Below are positions 35,497-45,538 of a stretch of 64,000 nt of DNA, in pieces. This stretch comes from Alopecurus myosuroides (Eukaryota > Streptophyta > Magnoliopsida > Poales > Poaceae). The DNA is taken from NCBI GenBank assembly GCA_028641055.1, contig CM054060.1:163096696-163160695 (forward strand), written 5' to 3'. The translations under genes and the position numbers were made by a program. The notes below the pieces were generated by a model, which worked only from the letters and a program-made list of their open reading frames with translations, searched no databases and had not been told where the DNA came from. Each line of letters starts with the position of its first letter. The first letter of the stretch is position 1.

Positions 35497-38400
35497 ACTG
35501 CGCACATGGCACCCAAAGTCAGCACGAAGACCAAGGGAAAACAGCCGGCGAAGGCAAAGCCGACTCAATCTGTATCCGCCAACTGGGCAAGGTCCACTGT
35601 GACCAAGGCAAAATTGGATGAGCTCGCAGAGTCGGGCGTCCTCCCCGCCCGGGAGGACATCCACTGGCGCGTCCCTGGGGAGGAGACTCGGCCCACTCCG
35701 GGTATCGACGAGGTAATTTGCTTCGTTGAACATGTGATCCGGGGATTCCGTCCCCCGGGTCACCCCTTCTTCCGCGAGTTGCTGAGCCATTATGGCCTCC
35801 GAGTTTTTGACATAGGTCCCAATTCTATGTTGAATATTACTCATTTCATTGTTCTATGCGAATCATATTTATGCGCCCCCCAAATCTTGCGCTATTTCTC
35901 GAGCTGTTCCAATGCAAACCGTGCCGCGAAAGCGGCGACGGGGCTCTCCTGGCTTGCGGGGGGGGGGGGGTATCTACCCAGAGGCGGAAGAACTCCTTGA
36001 TGCCGACTCTGAGCCTCAACTCCCACGTCAAGCACTGGCAGAAGACCTACTTCTACTGTCAGGACACCTCCTCACCCGGTGAAAAGACTTTACCGGGTTT
36101 CTCCGAAGGCCTTCTCGATCTTTCCGACAACCTCAATTCCTTCGCTTCTGAGTCGGATAGGGAGTCCATCAAACCCCTTCTTGCCAAACTCGCTGTTCTT
36201 TCGTCCCAAGGCCTTCTTGGGCTCAACTTGGTTAAAACTTGGGTAAACTTCCGAATCCAACCAAATGCCATCCGGCCAAAGCTGATGTGCGAGTATTCTG
36301 GGCATGTTACGGATTCACTCCGCTACTCACTGAGGAACTACCCAGCCGCTGACAAAGAAGATAATCAAGAGTTTCTTGACCGAGAAAATGGAAGTGATCC
36401 GGACTATAGCCGGCTTGGAACCATTTACTCGCGATAACCCGGCTCCAGCGGTAAGATACGGCCTTAATTCTTTATCCTTATACCTTTGTCTGATACAATC
36501 ACTAATTTTTACCATTATACTTTTATCTCAGGAAAACAACACTTTCTGGAAGATCGAGACCTCCCCTCCTTCCGAAAACTCAGAAGAGGACGAAGAATCG
36601 GCTGACTCGGACGAAGGTATCATCCGGGTTTCACCTATCCCCATTTCTGTTAACTTGCTTTCCCGCACTTTCTCTTTTTCCGACTGTACACTATGTTTTC
36701 TAGGAATGGAGGATAAGGATGACAAGGAGGATAAGGAAGATCATGAGGAGACCCAGCGTGATGAAAGTGAGGCAGAACTGGAAGCTGAGGTTGGGGCCAA
36801 GAGGAAACCTCGAGGGGTCGTATTCAAGGTTCCATATTCCTCTATGTCCTCCAAACCGTATTCATTTGCTAATATGTGCGAGCTTAATCAACGGTTGTCC
36901 GATTCACCATACTTGAAGGAGCCCCCTACGGTCAAGCGCATGGGTAACCTGGAACTCCCCGGGTGAGGATCCTCTCAACCCGGGCATCCCTTCGTCCCCA
37001 GCCCGCCGTGCCGGTACTTCCCAAACCCATCCTTCCAATTCACCTCAAAGACATCCTTCTCCCAATCACCCCCTAGCTGGACAACTCCGAGTTTCACTTT
37101 CTCAATCTTTATCAATATCGTCCGGGTCTAGCAATGACCTTCCGGCGGACTTCTTCGTGAATACCGGGTGAGCTAGCTTTCTTGCTATTCGATATACCAA
37201 CACTTTCTATGAGTTTCCTTCATTATATACTAACTGCCTGCTTTATTTCCCTCAGAGCCAAGGTCACAACCAGTGACCCGGACAATATGGATGTTGATGA
37301 CCCGGCTAAGGAGGATCCGGTTGATACTGTGATGGCCGCGGCAGGTGGCGCTGGAGAAGAACAAGTATCGTTGAAAGATCCGGCCGATCAGGAGGCCATG
37401 TATCCAATCCCCTCGCATACGCCCGGGGATGACGATGTCGTGATCCTGGGAACGGGAAGGAGTGAGCCAACTCCCAATACCCAGGCGACCCGGGTGTCCC
37501 CCCCATGAAGGAGAAGACTCCATCTCCGGGTAACCAGAATCCCGGTTCTTCCAACCTGGAGCTCGACAAACTTTCCTACGACGAGATGATGAATGCGCTC
37601 TTTGCTTTGAAGACGACTGAAAGAGATATCCTGGAGGCCATGGCTGCTGAGCACCAGGTAATCCTGATCAACATTACTTATATACTCATCTAGTCCCCAA
37701 GTTCTGAGTGTAACTAGGAAAATTTTTACTCGGTACTTCCTTTTATATCCGAGATTTTCGAATATCCGACTAACCTTTCCTTTTCCCTCCTCCACAGGTG
37801 CAAGTGTCCCGTTCTGAGGAGATTTTGGCCAAAACCAATCAGCTCCTCGAGACCGAAAAAGATGTTGAAAAGTACAAGAAGAAATACCGCACTGCCGAGA
37901 ATACGTTGAAGACTCTCTCGGCTCAAATAGCCAATACTTATCGCGCCTTGCTTGGTAAAAATCTGTAACTCGCTAAGTATACTGCTTTACATACGATAAC
38001 CGAGTGTTGTTGCTTTAACCTTTTCCGTTTGTGCTGCAGGTCCGGGTGATGCTGCCCCAGATGAAGATGACATTGAGAAGTTGAAGACACTGAAAGGCGT
38101 TATCCGACAGTTTTATGCCGGCACCAAGTGGATCCTGGAAGCTGTGCAGTGGCCGGCTACGGGCTATTGTGGCTTGGACACATTGCTTGAAGCGTGCTCC
38201 ACTATCCCCGAGTGGATCAATCTCTGGAAGCGCTCTTCGTGCCGAGTTGGGGTAACCCGCGGGCTTATGCTGGCCAAGGCTTATTTCCCCAAGCTTGAGC
38301 CGGCAAAACTTGTGGCCGGGTTTCCTGAGTTCAACCTTGACGGCTCTAAATTTTCCCCCAAGAACTTTAAAGCTATTCAAACTGAGGTGCGTCACTCGGC

Positions 38401-38725
38401 AAGCCAGATCACCGACAGTATGGAGTTAGAGAGGATTGTTGCACCTTATGACGCGGACGACAAGCCAATCAAAGGAGATCTTCCCAAGCCCTTTGACATG
38501 CTGGAGAGGTGGAAGGCGGAATCTGCCCAGAAGAGGGAGGATGCTACAAAGAGGAGGGCTGAGGCCAACACTGCGCCTTCCACCTCTACGCCGGCTGTTC
38601 GTCCACCAGCTCGTGCCGACTCTGCTGCCAATCCAGGTAAAGGTTCTGAGAAGACCGCTGAAGAGCAAGTCCAAGACCCGGCTGTCAAGGACAACGTTCA
38701 AGACTCGGCCAAGGATGCCGAGTGA
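35497..38725 (+). pseudogene. Intron-containing 'putative gypsy type transposon' (Transposase_28-like) gene, antisense in G
   Basis: The ATG at 35506 opens a Lys-rich start, then LDELAESGVLPAREDI, HPFFRELLSHYGLRVF and NITHFIVLCESYL, which match the plant 'putative gypsy type transposon' domain (PF04195). After a shift in a C run near 35875 the frame continues with QRRKNSLMPT and HWQKTYFYCQDTSS; a 13-G run at 35958-35970 is another weak point. Introns with GT-AG ends fit 36451-36531, 36617-36703, 37168-37255, 37658-37797 and 37955-38039. The fifth and sixth exons encode acidic and coiled-coil-like sequence (EEILAKTNQLLETEKDVEKY). The last exon (38040-38725) encodes a conserved-looking domain (GYCGLDTLLEACSTIPEW) and an Ala/Thr/Pro-rich tail, ending TGA. 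The frameshifts make it a likely pseudogene. Its role is unknown. Confidence 0.72.
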
Positions 38726-39492
38726 AGTTTCTTTTTTCACTGCCTCAAACACTTTATTCGGCCAATGGGCATTTAAAAATTATTCTTTTGATAGTGCGCC
38801 TGTGCACCTTTCGGTACTATTTCCTCGGTGTGTAATACGTTAAAAACCTTAATAGCTTTCGTGGCCCTTCTGGCCTTTTGCGTGAATTTGATATTTCCTA
38901 GCTTTAAGCGTTTTGTTGCTGGTTTCCCAACCTTCGCTATTTTTCCTTTTGTGAGACTCGGTTTCCGGGTCTCGGGGGCTTTGACAAGTGGATTTTTCCT
39001 AAGTCCCCAAGTCCCCAAGACTCGGATTTTTTGGTTTTTAAGCTGAATAGCTAGACAATTTGTTACTTTTTCGAATTCCCAAGTCCCCAAGGCCCGAATT
39101 TCCGAGTCTAGGGATTGGAGTTTGTCAAAAGAACAAGTTTGTTTCTGCTAAGGCCCAAAACTTAGAGTTGCTCACGTAGGTTTGAAGTTATGCTTAATAT
39201 ATTTTGAGTTTCTGGCTGTTAGCCTTGTACTCTGCATAACTTGTGGTTTGGATGACCCTTTTGACCTTCTTTTACTATAAACCGACTTTCGCGTGGATGA
39301 TCAATGCTGCTATAACTGCATAAAGACAGGGTCATGCAAGTGCCATTGGACATCATGACTGATTGTAATTATACGCTAGCAAAGCATGCCACTTTTTGCG
39401 AGTCACATCGAGCTTAAGCAAGAAAAATCCAGAAAATTTGGCTCTATTGTCCGGTTATAAGCTTGCAGCCGTACTTATTGCAAGTAATCGGC
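38726..39492 (+). other. Downstream region of the antisense gene in G
   Basis: It is T-rich with repeated CCCAAGTCCCCAAG units near 39004-39020 and 39078-39090. There is no reading frame of note. It ends at the insertion point of D, whose left duplication would be TCGGC (39488-39492). Confidence 0.5.
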
Positions 39493-41458
39493 TGTCGCAC
39501 CCGGACTTCTAGAGGATACTCACAGCCCGCTAAACAATAGATAGATGGCTTACGGGGCTTACCGGCACCCGCATCTCAATATGAGTAGGCCAACACGTAA
39601 ACGTGTGACAACCAACCTCTACTATTCATCGTCTGCGTAAACCATCCCATAGAAATCCGACTACTTCCATTGACGTACTTCATAACATACACACATGGTA
39701 CGTCAATGGCATTTGAACAAGTGATATCACAACAAATCTCTAAGACACAAAGAAATAGAAATAAGTGGCAAATATCTCTCACTAGAGCAGAGATAGCAAA
39801 TACAATCATCCAGAGGACACATGTCCCAACAAGTCATCATTACATCACAACGGAAGCATCCAAAGTGTCTGAGTACATACAAGATCCAAATAGGCCTAAG
39901 AGGCCGGAAACGAAAAGACGGAGCCCATCCACGATGTCTCAGATCCTGCCCGGGTCCGCTATCTACTCGTCGGCAGCCTCGTCATACTCCACGTAGTAGC
40001 CACCATGGGAATCCTCGGAAACATAGTCTGCAGAACACGCAGCCCCAAAGGGGTCAGTACATACGAGTACTGGCAAGCAAGACGCACAAGATACCAAAGT
40101 GTACCCGACAACACCAAGTACAGATGCTTTGGGTTCAACGGAAGATAGGTGATATAAAGATGCGGCAGCGGGCTGCTCTAACCAACTACAGAGACACGCT
40201 ACAACATCCGGCTACAAGAAAGGGATAAGATAGCATAACGGAACCAACTATCACTAACCTCAAACAAACCCCTCCTGGATCTCGCCCCTTATCCAAAGAA
40301 GCAATCCGAGGATAACTCACACAGTTGGATTAGTGAAGGTTCCAGTTATTGTGTCATTAAGCCTATTACTAGTCAACTTATTATTGATTAGATGTAAGTT
40401 GTCTAATCCTTGTTAGCCAGCCCTATCACCAAGTCATCCATAACCGCGGACAACATGGCTTCTCGAGAAGATTTAACCCTGCAGGGATGCACCAATTTGG
40501 CCGTACACGTAAGAATATCCCGCCAGACGAGGATCAAACCCACCAAGCGAGACACTCAACACAACCCAACTCTTCTTCGCATCAAGCCCAAAGAACCCCG
40601 TGCAATTGAGCGCACGGCTAATCAAGCCCCACGAAGAAAAGGGGACCCTCATAGCACTCTAAGAACGTGTCTCCCTAAATGCCGACTACAAAAGTTACCA
40701 CCCTGGCCTCGGGTTCGCACCTGCATATGCATGCGGCAAATGGAAAACCCGAACTAAATGAGGCGATTTGGACGAGATGCGAATCGAATCAAAGTTGAGG
40801 GGGCGCCCATACACGCTTCCCACATGCGGTTAGCGCGCTCATCATGGATCTAGAGGACAAGAATTTTTCCTGAGTTCGACACTAGCAGGCCTCAAAACCA
40901 TACCCGGCCTCCTGCCGGTGCCTTGTCATCAAATTAGCATTACCTCAAACATTAACAGGTTGTTATTTAAACATCGAGCCCCCAGAACATAATAAATATG
41001 GTAAAAGAAATAACGGACATCAGACTCGAGCATAAACAACCCTAAGCATGCTAGTAAGACACAGGCAACAAGCAACGGGGTTATAGGTGTGGAGGATAGG
41101 CTATATCAGGGCTATAGGATAACATGTGATAGGATCGGAACACAAGCAACGAATCTTAAGGCTAGCAGAATAGACAACGGAAAGTATCGATATCCAGTGT
41201 GGAAAGGACACAATGGTTCATGTGAGTGAATACTTGCCTGCAAACTCAGTAGCCTGGTACTGGGCTAACTCCTCAGAAGTAGTGTCGTAAACCTCGTCTG
41301 TCTCAACGTCGTCGTCTATTCGAGAAGAAGCAAACAAACAACGCAGAGAGACAAACAATCAATAACATGGCATAATGCACAATCATGGGATGATGCATGA
41401 CAATTTAATTGATGCATCAAGATAAGCTAGTTGACATGATAACTTAATTAAATGGGCC

Positions 41459-41482
41459 CATATGCAATTTAGATTGCATATG
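41459..41482. other. Perfect 10-bp hairpin in the D LTR
   Basis: CATATGCAAT, the loop TTAG and ATTGCATATG. An outer C-G pair extends the stem to 11. The same hairpin is present in the 5' LTR near 53463-53486. Confidence 0.6.
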
Positions 41483-41992
41483 GAAAAGCCCATGATTTAA
41501 GGTTGAATTAAATGATCTACAACTAACCACCATGTGAAAGTTGATTATAATGATGCATGGATGAGGAAAACAATAAGAAAACAACAATAGCTTCAATTTG
41601 AAATGTGGTTTACCAAGTTTGGAATTTTTATTTATTAAGTTATGAAATTTGGCTTCTTAAATGAGTTACACAAGCATTTGTTGTTTCCCCCAGTTTTAGT
41701 TGTTTGAAATAGATAACAAAATTCATATTTGGAAAGAACACAAAATTTTAGATGGAATACATGTTTCATTTGTTGACAAAGGATTTAAAATGAATTAATT
41801 ATGAATTAAACAAGTTTGGACAAGATTTAAATGAATTCAATTCAATTATAAGGTTATTTGAATTTTATTTTTTCAAAATATTAAATAAAATTCATATTTG
41901 AAAAGTTTATATTTTTCTGGTTTGAAAACATATTTTATATGTTCAAAAAGAATTTAGTTTGACCAAGTTATGAATTAGCAATTTTAAATAAA

Positions 41993-43804
41993 CTAGCAAA
42001 CATGCCCGTGCGTTGCAACGGGAGTGAAAACATGTAGTATTTAGAAACCATAAATAATTCTAAAACCTATCAGGACATGTACACTGCAAGCCACTTAGGT
42101 AGATGCTTAAGTAAAGCAAAGTAATTACCACAAAGCCTAATTATCAGCTAAGCGTCCGACACCCAAGTGCTGAGGGCTACTTTTGGTCGCTACCAGATCG
42201 CTGGTTTATCAATCTCTCCGAGAGGTAAAAAAGGATTAGGGACGAGTGCAACAACATGCAGCGAGGCCAGCCTCGATCCCCGAGTTGGCAGGGAATTTAG
42301 CCTAATTAAGTGCTGAGATTTTATTCCCTAACGCCCATCTATAAGTGCCCTGCCTTGTACATGTCCTAATCAATCTACAATTTGACCTCTACACAAGCAG
42401 CCTTGAACTGTCAACGTGGACACAATATATAAAGAGAAAATATATCCTATTATGTAGTACGTGCTAATTTTTTAACAGAGAACAATCTATCAACCTGATA
42501 TATACGAAACACTTAAATATAGAACTTGAAACATAAAGAACAAAAGATAATCTTTTTTAGTACTGGGAACAACCTGTCGAACGTTTAATGTTAGCAACAT
42601 AAATAAGAAAATTAGCATCGTTCGTACCAGTCAACTTGCAAAAAAGATCTTTCTTGTTAACAAAAACAATAATGAAAACAATTTGAGATTTTGAAAGAGA
42701 AGGTAGTAGCTCTGTGTACAAACACCAAAGTAGAAGATGTTGATACAATAACATGATACAAAATCGCTAAAAAAAGGTTACGAAAAATGGACAGAAATAT
42801 TGTTCATAATAAGAGCTACTGCATCTATTTAGCACATGAATGTGTTGCGCTCCCAATTTGGCACAACTTCACTGCAATGAAGAACTGAAAAAGCTGAAGA
42901 ACACATGGAGAATTGTTGCAGACTTTCTTGTGTGTTCGGCACTACTGTGGGTTTGAAATAGGAAACCTGGAATGAATCAAAGGAAAAAATAGCGTTGCGG
43001 TGAAACGGTGATGTCCACTTGACTGAACTTAAATGGGGAAATAAAAGATGGGAGATAAAAGACCAGACCCGGAGCCTGTGCCTCCCCGCTGGGGCGCCGC
43101 ATCGCTCCTGTGCGTCCATGGTCTGGGCCTGCGCCGGCGGCGTACGTCCAGCAGGAGATTGAAGAAGACGAGCACTCGCTGCTGGAATCTCCACGCGTCT
43201 GCAGTTGACAGGACATTAGACCCGTGCCTCTCTAGAGGTGAAGGAGAAGAGGAGGGGTGCTGCCCGTCGCATTGCCGGAATTAGGGGCGGCAGCAATGGT
43301 CCGTGAAGGAGGGCGCCAGAGGGTGGGGCGGCCGCGGTGGGCCGGCGTGGGAGCCTAGAACAGCTGCAGCAACGCCATACGCCGGAGCTCGGAGTATTGA
43401 CGGCAGCTGTCGTGGAACATGTAGAAGCGGGACAGTGGGTGGCTGCGACGGCTCGCAGGGGACCAGGCGGCTGCCGTGCCCTTACCGTTCCGTTCAAGAG
43501 CACTCACCAGTCACCTCTACGTTATCTCCATACTTGTAGGAAAATGCCAAAGCTCCAGGAAGGAATTCCTCTGCCCAGCCTCGACGTGGAGCGGAGCATA
43601 ACCCGTCGTCGTTTGGGCGTTCGGGGCTTTGTGCCTGCGGCAGATCGAGGTAGTGAGGTGACGCAAGTGGTCGCAATCCTTGTAATTTCTATCAACGAAC
43701 CGGTACCATGGCATTATGGGTGTAATATGTATTTTGGTTGAAGGGCAAAACAGTAAAATATCAGATGGACCGGAAGAAGCCTTCCTCTCTTTATTATTAG
43801 GTAA
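41993..43804 (-). mobile_element. Non-autonomous Helitron in the D 3' LTR
   Basis: The segment is absent from the otherwise matching 5' LTR (empty site near 53990). On the minus strand its 3' end is a CCCGT...ACGGG hairpin (42005-42022), ten or so bases, then CTAG followed by T (41993-41996). The other end reads TTACCTAATAATAAAG on the minus strand, like grass Helitron 5' ends, though the canonical TC is imperfect. The ends are uncertain by a few bases. The interior (42800-43740) is GC-rich and may include captured gene sequence, but I recognise none. There is no Rep/helicase gene. Confidence 0.78.
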
Positions 43805-44349
43805 TGAATTAGACAAGGATTAAATTATTTAACCAATTTTAATTATTCAAAACAGGAAACAAAGTTTATATTTGGAAAGTTTGTTCAATTTTGCATGTAA
43901 AACATATTTTATATGTGCCATTTGAATTAAATTTGAACTAGTTATGAATTTGACCAAATTTGAAATAGTAGTTTGAATTTGAATTTTTGAAAACATTTGA
44001 AATGTTCAAAACAGTAAACAAATGGTTTAAACATGTAGAGAATTAAATTTGGTATGGAAAACATATTTTATTTATTCAATTTGAATTTGAAATGCAAAAG
44101 TTATTTGAATTTGAATTTACAGGGGCTAGTTTGTGAATTTAAAAGTTTCAGATTTGGTCCAGGGGCTTGGATGCGAAAAGAAACTTCAGAAAAGGCCCCT
44201 GGAATTTCTTCTACGCGGGGCAGAGCAGCCCGGGGTCACTGGCCTGTGGGCCAGCGCCCAGCTGGCGCTGCGTGGCGTGCGTGTGTGTGCCTGCGTGGCA
44301 TCCACAGCCAATGGCAGGTGGGCCCTGCGTGCATGCGTGGCAAGGGAGC

Positions 44350-44430
44350 AAAAAGATGGTTTTATTCGTGCAGCGGGGGATCGAACCCGCGCCGATGCGC
44401 TGCGCGCCGTTGGATCTAGCCACTGCGGTG
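44350..44430 (-). promoter_or_regulatory. tRNA-like Pol III A box, B box and terminator in the D LTR
   Basis: On the minus strand an A-box-like ACCGCAGTGGCTAG (44416-44429) is followed after about 29 bases by an exact B box GGTTCGATCCC (44377-44387), inside a T-arm-like stem GCGGG/CCCGC, and then by TTTTT at 44350-44354. The spacing is tRNA-like. No acceptor stem or clean anticodon arm is visible, so it is not a normal tRNA gene. It could be a tRNA-derived SINE head or a chance match. Confidence 0.45.
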
Positions 44431-45502
44431 CGGATCGTTTGGTGACAGAGGAGACGTGCGTGTGGTTTGAGGTTCAGTTGCGCTCGTTAACTGAAACTGA
44501 ACAAAGGTTCAGTCTTTGAACCTGACAGAGGAGCACGGTGGTCGCCGGCGGCGACGCCGCGCTGCTGCTGCTGCTCGTGGGCCAGAACAGGGTGGTGCAG
44601 GGAGCGCGTCCGGTTGATGCGAGGGAGCAGAGAGGGAAGGGAAGAGGGGAACGTGCTCACCGGGGAGAGGAAGGAGGAGGAGGTGCTCGGTGAGGTGGCG
44701 GTGACAGTCGCCGGAGAGGTGGACGACGACGATGATGCAGCTGCTCCCCGGCCTACTCGTGGAAACGAGGAGGACGGTGGAGCCTCGGGGATTCGATTCC
44801 CGAGCTCAGGCTGCGCGGAGGGGCGGCGGCGGCAGAGAGATGGAGGAGGAGGCTAGGGCAGCAGGGAGGAGCCCTCGGGCGAGGTTTTAAGGAGGAGGAG
44901 GTGCGCTTGCAGCCGTCCCATCCTCTGCCTTTCGACGTGGACATCTTCGATGTCGCGCCGTACAGAGGTAGGGGAAGGGGAGAAGGTGGGCTGGGCCTGG
45001 GGGGTAGGTGGCCTGGGCCTTCCTGCCTCCCCAGCCCGCTTCTGTTTTATTTTTATTTTCTCTCTGTTTTTTTTTGCAGAAAAGAAAAAGGGAAGAAAAG
45101 ATGGGTTTTGGGGTTGGAAAAATTTAGGGAATAATTTTTGTAGGTTAATTATTACAAAAGCCCAGTTGTGCAACTTTTTGTTTTTCAAAATTTTAAGTTT
45201 TGTTGCTGTTTGTAAATTCAAATGAATTTGAGTGAATTTGGTATTAATTGAATTATTGAAAAGAAGCAATTTAATAGTTTGAACTTTCAAGTTTAATGGA
45301 AACAAATAATTGGTTTGATTTGAGAGTTTCATTTGAAAAATTGTAACAGAACAAGTATGAAACAAGGATTTGAATTTTTGGTTTGAAATTCAAATGGAAA
45401 AACAAATGAAAACAAATGCAATGCTTATGATGACATGATGCAAAACATAAATTAACAAGGAGCAAACATTGTAATGGTGTTTTTCATACTTGGGATGTTA
45501 CA

Positions 45503-45516
45503 AAACGCCCCCCTTG
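45503..45516 (-). other. Polypurine tract of D
   Basis: On the minus strand CAAGGGGGGCGTTT directly precedes the TGTAACATCC LTR start. Confidence 0.88.
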
Positions 45517-45538
45517 AAGGAATCGCGCCCCGAGATTT

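Larger units (their letters stand above)
34174..39492 (-). mobile_element. LTR element 'G' (Tat-like or large non-autonomous), interrupted by D
   Basis: A 461-base LTR in minus orientation is followed to its right by a polypurine tract and internal sequence with an antisense (+) split gene. The element is cut at 39492 by element D, and its remainder and 5' LTR should lie right of the window. It is inserted in gag of H; the left duplication would be GGTCT (34169-34173). No pol is visible, so the lineage is inferred from the antisense gene and LTR style. Confidence 0.65.
39493..45502 (-). repeat. 3' LTR of D (6.0 kb including a Helitron)
   Basis: On the minus strand it starts TGTAACATCCCAAGTATG at 45502 and ends ...GTCCGGGTGCGACA at 39493. 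Without the Helitron it is about 4.2 kb. The part 39493-41990 matches 51497-53993, and 43805-44130 matches 53994-54330. The remainder (44131-45502) is GC-rich and then AT-rich and has no partner in the window. Confidence 0.9.

Noticed and set aside
39570..40760. Paired 108-135 codon frames repeated at 51674-52629
   Set aside because: They recur only because they lie in the two LTR copies of D; composition and lack of motifs argue against coding.
44377..44440. A complete tRNA gene
   Set aside because: Only the A box, B box and T-arm-like stem can be found; no acceptor stem, D-arm or anticodon arm folds by eye.
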